52,004 nt of DNA from Zoogloea oleivorans (GTDB lineage Bacteria; Pseudomonadota; Gammaproteobacteria; Burkholderiales; Rhodocyclaceae): NCBI GenBank assembly GCA_030157785.1, contig JAOAUC010000038.1, forward strand, positions 1 to 52,004, read 5' to 3'. Numbering within the stretch: position 1 is the first letter of the stretch; each line of letters starts with the position of its first letter. Below the pieces are notes generated by a model. It worked only from the letters and a program-made list of their open reading frames with translations, was not told the origin of the DNA and ran no database searches. Positions 15,195 to 25,010 of this stretch are shown here, one piece after another. A program made the translations under genes and the position numbers.

Positions 15195-18029
15195 TCAGAC
15201 CAGCTTGGCCAGCTGGGGCTTGAGCTTGTCGACGGTGGCGCTGAAGTTGGCCAGGCGTTCCTTCTCCTGGGCCACCACGGCCGCCGGGGCGCGGGCCACG
15301 AAGCTTTCGTTGGCGAGCTTGGCGTGGGCCTTGACGATCTCGCCCTCCAGGCGGGCGATTTCCTTCGAAATACGCTCCCGTTCGGCGGCGATGTCGATCT
15401 CGACCTTGAGCATCAGGCGCTGCTCACCGACGATGGCGACGGGGGCCATTTCTTCCGTGCTGATTTCATCCACCACCTGCACTTCGGAGAGCTTGGCCAG
15501 CCCGGCGATGTAGGGGGCGAACTTCTTCAGCCGCTCGGCGTTGCCGCTGGCAATCAGGGGCATGCGCTGGGCCGGGGAGATGTTCATCTCGCCACGCAGG
15601 TTGCGGCAGGCGTAGATGAGCGCCTTCAGCTCGGTGACCTCGGCTTCGCTGGTTTCGTCGAGCTTGCCCAGGTCGGCTTGCGGGTAGCTGGCCAGGCACA
15701 GGCTGTCGGTGTCCTTGCGGGCAGCCAGCGGGGCGACGGTTTGCCACAGCTCTTCGGTGATGAAGGGAATCATCGGGTGAGCCAGGCGCAGGATGGTTTC
15801 CAGCACGCGCAACAGGGTACGGCGGGTGGCCCGTTGCTGGGCTTCGGTGCCGCTCTGGATCTGCACCTTGGCGAGCTCGAGGTACCAGTCGCAGTACTCG
15901 TCCCAGATGAACTCGTACACCGTCTTGGAGACCAGGTCGAAACGGTATTCGCCGAAGTGCTGCTCGACTTCCTTCTCGACACGCTGCAGGCGGCTGACGA
16001 TCCAGCGATCAGCAAAGGAGAAGTCCAGGTAGGCGCCGGTGCACGCTGTTGCATCGTGATTGTCGAGGCCGCAGTCCTTGTCCTGGGTGTTCATCAGCAC
16101 GAAGCGGGTGGCGTTCCACAACTTGTTGCAGAAGTTGCGGTAGCCCTCGCAGCGGCTCATGTCGAACTTGATGTCGCGACCGGGGCTGGCGAGGCTGGCG
16201 AAGGTGAAGCGCAGGGCATCGGTGCCGAAGGCGGGGATGCCTTCGGGGAATTCCTTGCGGGTCTTCTTCTCGATGCTGGCAGCCTGCTTGGGGTTCATCA
16301 GGCCGGTGGTGCGCTTGGCCACCAACGCGTCGATGCCGATGCCGTCGATCAGGTCGATCGGGTCGAGCACGTTGCCCTTCGACTTGGACATCTTGGCGCC
16401 TTCGGCGTCGCGGATCAGGCCATGCACGTAGACGTGCTTGAACGGGATCTTGCCGGTGATGTGCTTGGTCATCATGACCATGCGCGCCACCCAGAAGAAG
16501 ATGATGTCGAAGCCGGTGACGAGCACCGTGGAGGGCAGGTAGAGGTCGAGCGCGTCGTTCGACTTGGCCGGGTATTCGGGCGTCCAGTCGAGCGTGGAGA
16601 AGGGCCACAGGGCGGACGAGTACCAGGTGTCGAGCACGTCCGGGTCGCGGGTCAGCGGGCCGGGGTAGCCGGCCTTGTCAGCCAGGGCGCGGGCTTCTTC
16701 CTCGCTGTGGGCAACGAAGCATTCGCCGTCGATGCCGTACCAGGCCGGAATCTGGTGGCCCCACCAGAGCTGGCGGGAGATACACCAGTCCTGGATGTTG
16801 TTGAGCCACTGGTTGTAGGTGTTGACCCAGTTTCCGGGCACGAACTCGATCTCGCCGGACGAAACGACATCCAGCGCCTTTTGCGTGATGGACTTGCCAT
16901 CCTCGCCCGGCTTGGACATGGCGACGAACCACTGGTCGGTGAGCATCGGCTCGATGACCACACCGGTACGGTCGCCGCGGGGAACCTGCAACTTGTGGGG
17001 TTTGGTGTCGACGAGCACGCCAGCGGCTTCGAGATCGGCCACGATGGCCTTGCGGGCGTCGAAGCGGTCGAGGCCCTGGTATTTGGTGGGGGCGTGTTCG
17101 TTGATCTTGGCATCCAGCGTAAGAATGCTGATCTGCTCGAGCTTGTGGCGCTGGCCGACGGCGTAGTCGTTGAAGTCGTGGGCCGGGGTCACCTTGACCA
17201 CGCCGGTGCCGAATTCGCGATCGACGTAGTCGTCGGCGATGATCGGAATATCGCGATCGCACAGGGGCAGGCGCACCGTCTTGCCGATCAGGTGGGCGTA
17301 GCGCTCGTCTTCCGGGTGCACCATCGCGGCCACGTCGCCGAGCATGGTTTCGGGGCGGGTGGTGGCGACCGTGAGGCCGGTCAGCTCGCCGATCGGGCCG
17401 TCGGAGAAGGGGTAATGGATGTGCCACATGAAGCCATCCTCTTCCTCCTGGACCACTTCGAGATCCGACACGGCGGTGTGCAGCTTGGGATCCCAGTTCA
17501 CCAGCCGCTTGCCGCGGTAGATCAGGCCTTCGTTGTAGAGGCGAACGAAGGTTTCAGTGACGATCTTGTTGAGGCCTGCATCCATCGTGAAGCGCTCGCG
17601 GCTCCAGTCGGGGCTGGTGCCCATGCGGCGCATCTGCTGGGTGATGGTGCCGCCGGAATACTCTTTCCACTCCCACACCTTCTCGAGGAATTTCTCGCGA
17701 CCGAGGTCGTGGCGGGAGACGCCCTGGGCGTCCAGCTGGCGTTCGACGACGATCTGGGTGGCGATGCCCGCGTGGTCGGTGCCGGGCTGCCAGAGGGTGT
17801 TCCAGCCGCGCATGCGGTGGTAGCGCGTGAGCGCGTCCATCAGCGTCTGGTTGAAGCCGTGACCCATGTGCAGGGTGCCGGTGACGTTGGGCGGCGGCAG
17901 CAGGATGCAGAAGGATTGGTCAGCGGGCTTGCTGCGGTCGAGGCCGGCGGCAAAGTAGCCGCTCGTCTCCCAGTGCTGATACCAGCGGCGCTCAATTTCC
18001 GCCGGCTCGAAACTCTTGGCCAGTTCCAT
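15195..18029 (-). CDS. valS: Valyl-tRNA synthetase
   Basis: A 944-residue class I aminoacyl-tRNA synthetase that charges tRNA-Val. The HIGH-type motif appears in [19 protein letters not shown] near residue 50, and the KMSKS loop in [13 protein letters not shown] near residue 545. An editing domain lies between, and the C-terminal coiled-coil arm is visible as [20 protein letters not shown]. The start is the ATG at 18027-18029 ([13 protein letters not shown]), the typical family beginning; a TTG seven codons upstream is a less likely alternative. The gene follows a 162-residue hypothetical and holC on the same strand, an arrangement common in betaproteobacteria. Its reverse strand carries a very long open frame that is a compositional shadow. 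Confidence 0.98.
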   Translation of the reverse strand: MELAKSFEPAEIERRWYQHWETSGYFAAGLDRSKPADQSFCILLPPPNVTGTLHMGHGFNQTLMDALTRYHRMRGWNTLWQPGTDHAGIATQIVVERQLDAQGVSRHDLGREKFLEKVWEWKEYSGGTITQQMRRMGTSPDWSRERFTMDAGLNKIVTETFVRLYNEGLIYRGKRLVNWDPKLHTAVSDLEVVQEEEDGFMWHIHYPFSDGPIGELTGLTVATTRPETMLGDVAAMVHPEDERYAHLIGKTVRLPLCDRDIPIIADDYVDREFGTGVVKVTPAHDFNDYAVGQRHKLEQISILTLDAKINEHAPTKYQGLDRFDARKAIVADLEAAGVLVDTKPHKLQVPRGDRTGVVIEPMLTDQWFVAMSKPGEDGKSITQKALDVVSSGEIEFVPGNWVNTYNQWLNNIQDWCISRQLWWGHQIPAWYGIDGECFVAHSEEEARALADKAGYPGPLTRDPDVLDTWYSSALWPFSTLDWTPEYPAKSNDALDLYLPSTVLVTGFDIIFFWVARMVMMTKHITGKIPFKHVYVHGLIRDAEGAKMSKSKGNVLDPIDLIDGIGIDALVAKRTTGLMNPKQAASIEKKTRKEFPEGIPAFGTDALRFTFASLASPGRDIKFDMSRCEGYRNFCNKLWNATRFVLMNTQDKDCGLDNHDATACTGAYLDFSFADRWIVSRLQRVEKEVEQHFGEYRFDLVSKTVYEFIWDEYCDWYLELAKVQIQSGTEAQQRATRRTLLRVLETILRLAHPMIPFITEELWQTVAPLAARKDTDSLCLASYPQADLGKLDETSEAEVTELKALIYACRNLRGEMNISPAQRMPLIASGNAERLKKFAPYIAGLAKLSEVQVVDEISTEEMAPVAIVGEQRLMLKVEIDIAAERERISKEIARLEGEIVKAHAKLANESFVARAPAAVVAQEKERLANFSATVDKLKPQLAKLV

Positions 18030-18114
18030 GGGTTCTGTCTTTGAAGGCAAAGACGCGGATTATAGCGGATGCACCCGGCCTGCCCGCCGGGAAGACTTGG
18101 CGTGTGACAGGGCG

Positions 18115-18603
18115 TTACGCGTCGGGCGTGCTATCGAGCTGGTCGGCGATCTCGGCCGAGACGAGGGGCAGGAGGGTGGCGCGCAGGTGGGCGGCTGCTG
18201 TGCTGCGCAGGCGTTCGGCCAGATCGTCCAGTTCGCGGGAGACGAGCTGGGGCAGTTCGTTGGCGACCCAGTCCTCGATGTGCCGGCTGATGGCGGTGTC
18301 GAGGGCGACGAGGCGCTCGGCCTGGTCGACGGGGCCCGGAAGCAGGGTGAAGACAGGTTCGGCGCGGGTTTCTGCCTGCTCGGGCTCGGGGCTGACCGGC
18401 TCGAGGATGATCGGGGCTGTTTCGCCGATGAAGGGTTCGAGTCTGTCGTCCACCACGTCGGTGAGTACCGGCAGATCATCGGTTTCGGACGTCGCGGCGA
18501 AGCTCTCGTGACGATGGATCAGGGCATCGGTCCTTTCGATGAGGTGTTCGGCCTCCTCGTCGTCAAGGGAGATTTCCAGTTCGGGGTTTGGGATGGTGCT
18601 CAT
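18115..18603 (-). CDS. Conserved-looking hypothetical protein between holC and valS
   Basis: A 162-residue acidic protein with no membrane segment. The first 90 residues are rich in Asp, Glu and Pro and look disordered; the last 70 are helical (ERLVALDTAISRHIEDWVAN, then LAERLRSTAAAHLRATLL). Its ATG overlaps the holC stop by four bases, so it is coupled to holC. I do not recognise a function. The helical C-terminus could be a partner-binding or oligomerisation region. Confidence 0.7.
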   Translation of the reverse strand: MSTIPNPELEISLDDEEAEHLIERTDALIHRHESFAATSETDDLPVLTDVVDDRLEPFIGETAPIILEPVSPEPEQAETRAEPVFTLLPGPVDQAERLVALDTAISRHIEDWVANELPQLVSRELDDLAERLRSTAAAHLRATLLPLVSAEIADQLDSTPDA

Positions 18604-19031
18604 TCGCCGCTCCGTTGGGCCAGATCGTGGGCACTGAGGGCGTAGCCCCCGTCCTTGTAACTGCGATAGCGTCCGCGGGCAGCCTGGCGCTCGGGGTCGG
18701 TCGGGCCGACGATCTCGAGCACCAGCTGGAAGCGGTCAAAGCCGGACGGCAGCGCGTCCCCCAGATTGATGAGGACATCCTGGTGGGGTAGCGCATCGAG
18801 ATTACTGCCGATCACCACCGGAGTTTCGGTGGCCAGCGGTGAGCCTGCCGCCACGTGGGGAACGAAGGCGAGGGGCTGATAGCTCCACAGCATCTGGTCG
18901 AAATGCCGAGCGACGCCCCCGTCCGGTGCGAAAACCGAGATCTTGTGGCCCCCGCTGCTGGCCTTGGCAGCCAGCACGCAGGCCACCCGCAGGCGGTCGG
19001 GGGCGTTGTGATAGAAGCGGATCTCGGTCAT
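18600..19031 (-). CDS. holC: DNA polymerase III chi subunit
   Basis: A 143-residue protein with the HolC pattern: TEIRFYHNAPDRLRVACVLA at the N-terminus, KISVFAPDG, DQMLWSYQPLAFVPH, ETPVVIGSN and a late Asp-rich strand (DVLINLGD). Chi links the clamp loader to single-stranded DNA-binding protein at the replication fork. It lies 19 bases downstream of pepA on the same strand, the usual pepA-holC-valS order. The downstream hypothetical gene overlaps it by four bases. Confidence 0.93.
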   Translation of the reverse strand: MTEIRFYHNAPDRLRVACVLAAKASSGGHKISVFAPDGGVARHFDQMLWSYQPLAFVPHVAAGSPLATETPVVIGSNLDALPHQDVLINLGDALPSGFDRFQLVLEIVGPTDPERQAARGRYRSYKDGGYALSAHDLAQRSGE

Positions 19032-19050
19032 GCGGGGGGTGTCTGCGCGA

Positions 19051-20538
19051 TCACTGGCCGGCGCGATCGATCAGGAACTGGGTGAGCAGGGGTACCGGTC
19101 GGCCTGTAGCGCCCTTCTCGGCTCCAGACTTCCAGGCCGGCCCGGCGATGTCGAGGTGCGCCCATTTGTAGGCCTTGGTGAAGCGGGCCAGGAAGCACGC
19201 GGCGGTAATGGCGCCGGCGCCCTTGGTGCCGATGTTGGGGATGTCGGCGAAATTGCTCTTGAGCATCTCCTGGTATTCGTCCCAGATGGGCAGTTGCCAG
19301 GCCTTGTCGCCGGACGCCTGGCCGCTGGCAAGGAGTTCGGCCGCAAGGGCGTCGTCGTTGGCCATCAGCCCGGAAGTGGCGTTGCCCAGGGCGATGATGC
19401 AGGCACCTGTGAGGGTGGCGATGTCCACCACAGCGGCCGGATCGAAACGCTCGGCGTAGGTGAGAGCGTCGCACAGGATCAGGCGGCCTTCAGCGTCGGT
19501 GTTGAGGACTTCGATGGTCTGGCCGGACATGGAGGTGACGATGTCACCCGGTTTGGTGGCCGAGCCGCCGGGCATGTTTTCGGTGGCCGGAACGAGGCCG
19601 ATCACATTGATCGGCAGCTCCATGCGAGCGATGGCCTTGAAGGTGCCAAGCACGCTGGCGGCGCCGCACATGTCGTACTTCATCTCGTCCATGCCCTCAC
19701 CGGGCTTGAGCGAGATGCCGCCCGAGTCGAAGGTGACGCCCTTGCCGACCAGCACGACCGGCTTGTCCTTGGCCTTGCCGCCCTTGTAGTGAAGGATGAT
19801 GAACTTGGGCGGTTCGTGGGAACCCCGGGACACGGACAGCAGCGAGCCCATGCCGAGCTTTTCCATGTCGGCTCGTTCGAGGATCTCGACCTTGATCTTG
19901 TGGTCCTTGGCGAGCTTCTTGGCGGCAGTGGCCAGGTAGCCCGGGGTGCACACGTTGCCCGGCAGGTTGCCGAGGGTCTTGGCGAGGGCCAGACCGTCGG
20001 CGATCGCTTCGCCGCGCAGCACGGCGGCGTCCAGCCCAGCGGTATCCTTGTGGCGGGTGACGAAGACGAGCTTCTTGATGCCCTTTTTCGACTCTTCCTT
20101 CTTGGATTTCAGCTCATCGCAGCGATAGGTGCTGTCCTTGAGGATCTGTGCGGCTTGGGCCAGGCGCCAGGGCAGGTCGCGGCCGGGAAGCTCGATATCG
20201 GCGAGGCAGAAGGCCGCGTCACCGGCCACAGAGCCTGCCAGCGCCTTGGCTGCGGCGGCAAGCGCATCTCGATAGGCTTTGTCGGTGAGTTCCTCGGTCT
20301 TGCCCAGGCTGACCAGCAGAACGCGGGGTGCAGTCACGCCGGCTACGGAATGGAGCATCAGCGTGCTGCCGGCCTTGTCGTCCAGGTCGCCCCCGGCGAG
20401 CACCGTGGCAATCGCGCCGTCACTGGCTTTGTCGAGCGCTCTGGCGGCTGCGCTCAGATCTCCCCCGGCGAACGCGCCAACCACAACACAGCCGTTCTTG
20501 AGTTTTTCCGGCGATCCGGCCTTTATGGTAAATTCCAC
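19051..20538 (-). CDS. pepA: Leucyl aminopeptidase PepA
   Basis: A 495-residue M17 aminopeptidase. The C-terminal catalytic half carries the metal- and substrate-binding segments [32 protein letters not shown], and the family signature [10 protein letters not shown]. Catalytic Lys is in the first of these and the Arg in NTDAEGR. The enzyme removes N-terminal residues from peptides as a hexamer in the cytoplasm and in some bacteria also binds DNA. I chose the GTG at 20536-20538 ([10 protein letters not shown]) because AAGGAG lies 5 bases before it and the length then matches the family; an ATG 36 codons upstream would read through the lptF promoter region. It is divergent from lptF and heads a pepA-holC-hypothetical-valS unit. 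Confidence 0.96.
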   Translation of the reverse strand: MEFTIKAGSPEKLKNGCVVVGAFAGGDLSAAARALDKASDGAIATVLAGGDLDDKAGSTLMLHSVAGVTAPRVLLVSLGKTEELTDKAYRDALAAAAKALAGSVAGDAAFCLADIELPGRDLPWRLAQAAQILKDSTYRCDELKSKKEESKKGIKKLVFVTRHKDTAGLDAAVLRGEAIADGLALAKTLGNLPGNVCTPGYLATAAKKLAKDHKIKVEILERADMEKLGMGSLLSVSRGSHEPPKFIILHYKGGKAKDKPVVLVGKGVTFDSGGISLKPGEGMDEMKYDMCGAASVLGTFKAIARMELPINVIGLVPATENMPGGSATKPGDIVTSMSGQTIEVLNTDAEGRLILCDALTYAERFDPAAVVDIATLTGACIIALGNATSGLMANDDALAAELLASGQASGDKAWQLPIWDEYQEMLKSNFADIPNIGTKGAGAITAACFLARFTKAYKWAHLDIAGPAWKSGAEKGATGRPVPLLTQFLIDRAGQ

Positions 20539-20644
20539 CCGCTTCTCCTTGGAAACACGCGTCAAAGGGACGTCGCGCCACATTATGGCCGGCACCCCGG
20601 CGAACGTCAAAACGGCCGCCTGCCGGCGCTGATACTTTTCCCGC

Positions 20645-21721
20645 ATGATTTTTCTCCGAGCCGCTCAGCGCGAATTCACGCAGAACGCCGTAGCGGTCTT
20701 CGTGGCGCTGTTTGCCATCCTGATTTCGACGGTCCTCATCCGCCTGCTAGGGCAGGCTGCAGGCGGACGTGTGCCTGCTGACGCCGTGCTGGCACTGATC
20801 GGATTCGGGGCCATTGCCCAGATGCCGGTGGTCCTGTCCCTGACCGTCTTTATCGCGATCCTCATGTCTCTGTCCCGCAGTTACCGGGATTCGGAAATGG
20901 TGGTGTGGTTTTCCAGCGGCGTACCGCTCACGGCCTGGGTTCGCCCGGTGCTGCGTTTTGCCGTGCCGGTAGTGATCCTGATAGCCGCCCTGTCTCTGTT
21001 CGTTGCACCGTGGGCTCAGAAGAAGAGCGTCGAGTACAAGGAGCAACTGAATAACCGGGACGACGTTTCGCGGGTTGCGCCGGGCTTGTTCCGCGAATCC
21101 TCTGGGGGCGAACGTGTGTTCTTCGTCGAGGCCCTGTCTGGCGAGGAGGGGCTTGTCCGCAACGTCTTTGCCAGCAGCATGCAGAACGGCCGTCTGGGTG
21201 TGATGGTGGCCTCCCTCGGGCACATGGAAACCGATGGGGCAGGCAACCGCTTCGTCGTGCTGGAGCACGGCCGGCGTTACGAAGGCACACCCGGAACCCC
21301 GAGTTACCGGGTCATGGAGTTCGAGCGTTACCAGATTCGCATGGAGTCGAAAGAGGCAAACAGCGGGCCGCGTCAGCCAAAGACGCTGGCGCTGCCGGCC
21401 TTGCTGAAAGAACCCAATAACCGTAACCGGGGAGAGCTGCTGGCGCGTATCAGCACACCGGTGCTGGCCCTGATGCTGGCCCTGCTCGCCATTCCGCTAT
21501 CTTTTGTGAATCCGCGGGCCGGCCGGGCAAATAACCTGATCCTGGCGATCCTCGTGTACCTGATCTATAGCAATGCGCTCAGTGTTTGCCAGGCGTGGGT
21601 CGGGCAGGGGCGCATGCGTTTCGATGTCGGTTTGTGGGCGCCTCATCTGGTCATGATGGGGGTTCTGGCGGTGCTGTTCTACCGGCGCCTCAGCGTGTTT
21701 GCCCGTTGGCGGAGGCGCTGA
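20645..21721 (+). CDS. lptF: LptF, inner-membrane LPS transport permease
   Basis: A 358-residue protein of the LptF/LptG family (YjgP/YjgQ). Three transmembrane segments precede a periplasmic beta-jellyroll region (about 125-255) and three follow (for example [21 protein letters not shown]). LptF and LptG form the membrane part of the LptB2FG ATPase that extracts lipopolysaccharide for transport to the outer membrane. The start at 20645 gives the usual N-terminus ([15 protein letters not shown]). The stop shares one base with the lptG start codon, so the genes are coupled. The divergent pepA start lies about 106 bases away, as in many proteobacteria. Confidence 0.95.
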   Translation: MIFLRAAQREFTQNAVAVFVALFAILISTVLIRLLGQAAGGRVPADAVLALIGFGAIAQMPVVLSLTVFIAILMSLSRSYRDSEMVVWFSSGVPLTAWVRPVLRFAVPVVILIAALSLFVAPWAQKKSVEYKEQLNNRDDVSRVAPGLFRESSGGERVFFVEALSGEEGLVRNVFASSMQNGRLGVMVASLGHMETDGAGNRFVVLEHGRRYEGTPGTPSYRVMEFERYQIRMESKEANSGPRQPKTLALPALLKEPNNRNRGELLARISTPVLALMLALLAIPLSFVNPRAGRANNLILAILVYLIYSNALSVCQAWVGQGRMRFDVGLWAPHLVMMGVLAVLFYRRLSVFARWRRR

Positions 21722-22797
21722 TGATTCCCGTTTATATCCGTTACCTGAGCCGGGAAATCTACTCGGCGGTTGCGCTGGTGTTGCTGGCCTTCCTGGGTTT
21801 GTTCGCGTTCTTCGATCTCGTCAACGAACTCGACGAGATCGGCAAGAATGGCTACATGCTTCATCACGCAGCAATCTACGTTGCGATGATCATGCCCGGC
21901 CGGGTGTACGAGCTGATGCCGATTGCCGTTCTGATCGGCACGCTATATGCCCTCACCACCCTGGCGCGGCATTCGGAAATTACCGTGCTGCGTGCTTCGG
22001 GTTTGTCGACGCGACGCTTTCTGCTCGGGCTTCTGTCCATCGGCAGTGTCTTCGTGCTACTGACTTTTGTGTTTGGCGAATATCTCGCTCCTCCGGCCGA
22101 AAGAGCCGCTCAGCAGTGGCGACTGGCGGCAACCCGCTCCATGGTTTCCCAGGAGCTGAAGACGGGTTTGTGGGTGCGGGATGGCAAACGGTTCGTGAAT
22201 GTGCGCAGCGTGCTGCCCGATACGTCCTTGCAGGGCGTGCGCATCTACGAGTTTGACGATCATGCTGTGCTGGTTTCGATCAGCGATGCGGCAGTCGGTG
22301 TTTATGACGCCAAGGAGGGGTGGCGTCTTCGCACTGTCGGGCAGACCCGCTTCTTGGGCGACCGAACTGAAACGGTGAACCTGCCCGAGCTGATCTGGCA
22401 TTCCGAGCTCACTCCGGACGTTCTGTCGGTGCTGATGGTAGTGCCGGAGCGCATGTCTGTGGAGACGCTGTATTCCTACATCCACCATCTCGACGAAAAC
22501 AACCAGAAAACCACCCGCTACGAGATTGCCCTGTGGAAAAAGCTGGCGTATCCCTTTGCGGCCTTGGTGATGATGGGTCTCGCGCTGCCTTTTGGTTACA
22601 TGCAGACCCGTATGGGGGGCGTCAGCCTGAAGGTTTTCTCGGGGATCATGATCGGGGTCGGTTTCCACTTGCTGAATGGCCTGTTCTCCAATCTTGGGGT
22701 CATAAACGGCTGGATTCCGGCGGTGGCGGCACTCACGCCGAGCATCGTCTTCCTGCTGGCGGCGATGGCAATGATGTGGTGGGTGGAGCGCCGCTAG
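21721..22797 (+). CDS. lptG: LptG, inner-membrane LPS transport permease
   Basis: A 358-residue partner of LptF with the same layout: an N-terminal segment YIRYLSREIYSAVALVLLA, two more membrane helices, a periplasmic jellyroll (about 110-255) and three C-terminal helices (KLAYPFAALVMMGLALPFGY; GVGFHLLNGLFSNLGVI; SIVFLLAAMAMMWW). The ATG at 21721-21723 overlaps the lptF TGA by one base. The gene converges with the RDD gene 10 bases away, with no obvious terminator between them. Confidence 0.95.
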   Translation: MIPVYIRYLSREIYSAVALVLLAFLGLFAFFDLVNELDEIGKNGYMLHHAAIYVAMIMPGRVYELMPIAVLIGTLYALTTLARHSEITVLRASGLSTRRFLLGLLSIGSVFVLLTFVFGEYLAPPAERAAQQWRLAATRSMVSQELKTGLWVRDGKRFVNVRSVLPDTSLQGVRIYEFDDHAVLVSISDAAVGVYDAKEGWRLRTVGQTRFLGDRTETVNLPELIWHSELTPDVLSVLMVVPERMSVETLYSYIHHLDENNQKTTRYEIALWKKLAYPFAALVMMGLALPFGYMQTRMGGVSLKVFSGIMIGVGFHLLNGLFSNLGVINGWIPAVAALTPSIVFLLAAMAMMWWVERR

Positions 22798-22807
22798 GCG
22801 CTTTCAG

Positions 22808-23284
22808 TCAGTCCTGTGGTGTGACGGAGAGTAGGACGATTCGCGTGCCGGCCAGGCGGTCGTGCAGGAATTGATGTTCCCGGTCAAACAGCGCCCAGAC
22901 AAGTCCGACACCAAAAAAAAGAACTGACGGCCACGCCAGTGCGTATCTCAGCCAGCCTTGCTTGAGTGAGATGACACCACCGTTGATATCGACGATCTTG
23001 AGTTTCCAGGTCTGCATGGCCAGGGTCTGACCTCCCTGGCGCCAGTACCAGAGGAAATAGCCGCCGAGCACGAAGAATATATACACCCATAGCACGCTTC
23101 CGTCCGGCGTGTAGTTCGTGCCGATACCGAGCATGAGCAGTGGAACCAGGAAAGTCAGCGCCAGGACGCCGATCAGCAGCAGCGATTCGTAGAGCATGCT
23201 GGCGAGGCGTCGCCGCAGGCCTGCTAGTTCGGCAGGCTGCCGCTCCGGGGGGATTGCCCCGGCGGGAGTGGTTATTTCAGGCAT
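22808..23284 (-). CDS. RDD family membrane protein
   Basis: A 158-residue protein with the RDD signature: RRRLASMLYESLLLIGVLAL as the first membrane segment, a second around WVYIFFVLGGYFLWYW, the conserved QTLAMQTWKLKIVD stretch, and a third helix before FDREHQFLHDRLAGTRIV. RDD proteins are small inner-membrane proteins of mostly unknown function; some act as Na+(Li+)/H+ antiporters. It is the last gene of a sigma factor/DUF3619/DUF3106/RDD unit, 8 bases after the DUF3106 stop. Confidence 0.85.
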   Translation of the reverse strand: MPEITTPAGAIPPERQPAELAGLRRRLASMLYESLLLIGVLALTFLVPLLMLGIGTNYTPDGSVLWVYIFFVLGGYFLWYWRQGGQTLAMQTWKLKIVDINGGVISLKQGWLRYALAWPSVLFFGVGLVWALFDREHQFLHDRLAGTRIVLLSVTPQD

Positions 23285-23292
23285 GAATCCGT

Positions 23293-23934
23293 TCAGGGTT
23301 TGGCGGGCGTGATTGCCGGTACCGTAGCGGGCGCTGCGGGTTCAATCACTGCAGTGGTGCTAGATGTGCTTGCCGGTGGCGTGACTGGAGGAGCGACCGG
23401 AGCTGGCGGCGGCGGGGTGACCGTTATTTTGCGCGTCGTTGCCCGCGGTGGTGGCGGTGCGCTCAGGGGCTTGATGGGCGGTGCGCCGATCTTCGGGATG
23501 GACGGTTTTGCCACCGGCTTTGCCGCAGCTTCTGTGAAGCGTTGCTTTTCTTCGCTGGGCAGATCCTGATAGGCATTCCATCTTTCCCGTAAGGTTTCCC
23601 GTTTTTCTGGAGGAATGCGCTGGAGGTTGCGGTACTGGTCCCTGGCGATCATGCGCTGCTCAGGAGTCAGCGTTATCCAGGTCTGCATGCGTCGCTGCAG
23701 GCGCGACTGTTCTTCCGGTGTGTATCCGGGAAAACGGTCGGCAATGCCAGCCCATTTGCGTTTCCGCTCGTCAGGCAGATCCTTCCACTCCTTCGCCAGC
23801 GGGGTAAGCGTGCGCTGTTGGGCGGGGGTCAGATCATTCCAGGCTGGCGGCGTTAGCGGAGGTATGGCCGAAGCCTGGGTTGAGCAAACCAGCGTGAGCG
23901 CAGCGGTCAGTCGGGCGAGTCGTTTTGAACCCAT
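23293..23934 (-). CDS. DUF3106 family exported protein
   Basis: A 213-residue protein with a signal peptide (LARLTAALTLVCSTQASA). The mature N-terminal 120 residues contain repeated short helices with the pattern W-x-x-L/T-P-x-x-Q/R-x-x-L-x-P (WNDLTPAQQRTLTPLAKEW, WITLTPEQRMIAR, WNAYQDLPSEEKQRF), the hallmark of DUF3106. The last 80 residues are Pro/Ala/Thr-rich and probably disordered. Molecular function is unknown. It overlaps the DUF3619 gene by 28 bases and belongs to the sigma-factor operon. Confidence 0.8.
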   Translation of the reverse strand: MGSKRLARLTAALTLVCSTQASAIPPLTPPAWNDLTPAQQRTLTPLAKEWKDLPDERKRKWAGIADRFPGYTPEEQSRLQRRMQTWITLTPEQRMIARDQYRNLQRIPPEKRETLRERWNAYQDLPSEEKQRFTEAAAKPVAKPSIPKIGAPPIKPLSAPPPPRATTRKITVTPPPPAPVAPPVTPPASTSSTTAVIEPAAPATVPAITPAKP

Positions 23935-24281
23935 GCGTCGAATCCGCGATCCAGGTAAGCGTCAATCGGAAGGTCGTCGGCGAGCAGGGCGCTGTCCACT
24001 TCCTCGAGGTCTGCCGTATGTTGCAGCTGCCCGAGAAAGCCACTGCCCAGCGCAAGAAGCAAGACCGCAAGTACCGCCAGCGTGATTTTTCCGCGCGGTA
24101 CGAAGTGTTCGGAAAGCATCTGACCCAGGCCGGCGATGCTGAGACCACGCACCGCAACTTTCTGGCGTTTCAGTGCCTTTTGTCGTGCCTCGTGGAGGCG
24201 CGAACTGACAGACGGCGAGACGCTCCGTGCAGAGGTGTTGAGATGCTGCCGGACCCGACGATGAAAGTCTTGGTCGTTCAT
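23907..24281 (-). CDS. DUF3619 family protein, possible anti-sigma-like membrane protein
   Basis: A 124-residue protein with a cytoplasmic N-terminal helical region (MNDQDFHRRVRQHLNTSARS), one membrane segment (ITLAVLAVLLLALGSGFLG) and an acidic C-terminal part (DLEEVDSALLADDLPIDAYL) outside. It immediately follows a sigma factor gene, its ATG overlapping the sigma stop (ATGA). One-helix proteins in this position are often anti-sigma factors, but DUF3619 has no demonstrated function that I know of, so this is inference. The in-frame extension upstream of the ATG at 24279-24281 lies inside the sigma gene and is rejected. Confidence 0.75.
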   Translation of the reverse strand: MNDQDFHRRVRQHLNTSARSVSPSVSSRLHEARQKALKRQKVAVRGLSIAGLGQMLSEHFVPRGKITLAVLAVLLLALGSGFLGQLQHTADLEEVDSALLADDLPIDAYLDRGFDAWVQNDSPD

Positions 24282-24775
24282 AGTGTTATGCCCTTTGCTG
24301 CAAGTGCCGCTGCAAGCGTGTGCGTCGCCCGGGAGCAGTGCGTTTTCACGCTGCCTTCCGAGCACCCCATTGTTGCAGCCGTTTCGGCTATATCCATTTC
24401 CTCCCAGTAACGCATCAGGAAGGCTTCGCGTTGACGGGGCGGCAGTTTTTCGATTTCTTTTTCTATGACACCCAGCGTCTGCCTTTGTTCGAGCTGTGTC
24501 TGTGGTGATTCGCTCTTGTGGTCGCTGTCGGCCGATTCGAGGGTTTCCAGGGGGTCGTGTTCGTCATCTTCCGGGCCGGAGAAGGAGGACAGCAGCGTCG
24601 TCCACATGCTGCGTACCTTCTGGCGGCGGTAGTAGTCGCGAATGACGTTCTGCAAGATGCGCTGGAAAAGCATCGGCAGCTCTTCAAGGGGCTTGTCGCC
24701 GTATTTCTCGGCGAGCTTCATCATCGCGTCCTGCACGATGTCGAGGGCCGACTCTTCGTTGCGAACCGCGAACAT
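24278..24775 (-). CDS. RNA polymerase sigma factor of the ECF/sigma-70 family
   Basis: At least 165 residues. Region 2 is visible in EESALDIVQDAMMKLAEKYG and FQRILQNVIRDYYRRQKVRS; region 4 with its helix-turn-helix is LPPRQREAFLMRYWEEMDIAE followed by CSEGSVKTHCSRATHTLAAAL. A long acidic linker joins them. The listed ATG (24773-24775) is the first conventional start, but the frame stays open upstream to a stop at 24860-24862 and encodes a sequence that fits the start of region 2 (ELSDFLASVEKRAFKQA). No ATG, GTG or TTG exists there; a CTG at 24839-24841 has AGAGGA 8 bases upstream and may be the true start. It leads the operon with DUF3619, DUF3106 and RDD genes. Confidence 0.85.
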   Translation of the reverse strand: MFAVRNEESALDIVQDAMMKLAEKYGDKPLEELPMLFQRILQNVIRDYYRRQKVRSMWTTLLSSFSGPEDDEHDPLETLESADSDHKSESPQTQLEQRQTLGVIEKEIEKLPPRQREAFLMRYWEEMDIAETAATMGCSEGSVKTHCSRATHTLAAALAAKGITL

Positions 24776-24943
24776 GGCCTGCTTGAAAGCCCGTTTTTCG
24801 ACGCTGGCGAGGAAATCCGATAGTTCGAGGCGGGAGGGCAGGGGGAGGATCCTCTTTGGTCAGGGGCGCGGTGCGGCCCTTCAGTGTTCTGCAAGACAGT
24901 GCAAAGCGCCTGCATGCAGTATTGGAGTATAGATGGGCGCGCC

Positions 24944-24972
24944 TTGACCAATTGCTTGGTCGGCGGTATGGT
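24944..24972 (+). promoter_or_regulatory. Promoter of the ilv genes with overlapping inverted repeat
   Basis: TTGACC at 24944-24949 and TATGGT at 24967-24972 are separated by exactly 17 bases, a good sigma-70 match 38 bases before the ilvI ATG. A perfect inverted repeat GACCAA-TTGC-TTGGTC (24946-24961) covers the -35 end and the spacer, which is where a repressor would act. The regulator is not identifiable from this sequence. Confidence 0.6.
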
Positions 24973-25010
24973 TCAACGTTTCACATTGCCGATTCAGCTT
25001 CGGGTGCGCG

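Noticed and set aside
15141..18044. A 967-codon open frame antisense to valS
   Set aside because: It mirrors the valS codons, its product is a repetitive Gly/Val/Leu/Asp mixture without domains, and the opposite strand is unquestionably valS.
19030..20781. A long open frame antisense to pepA
   Set aside because: Same GC-driven shadow effect; pepA has all its family motifs on the other strand.
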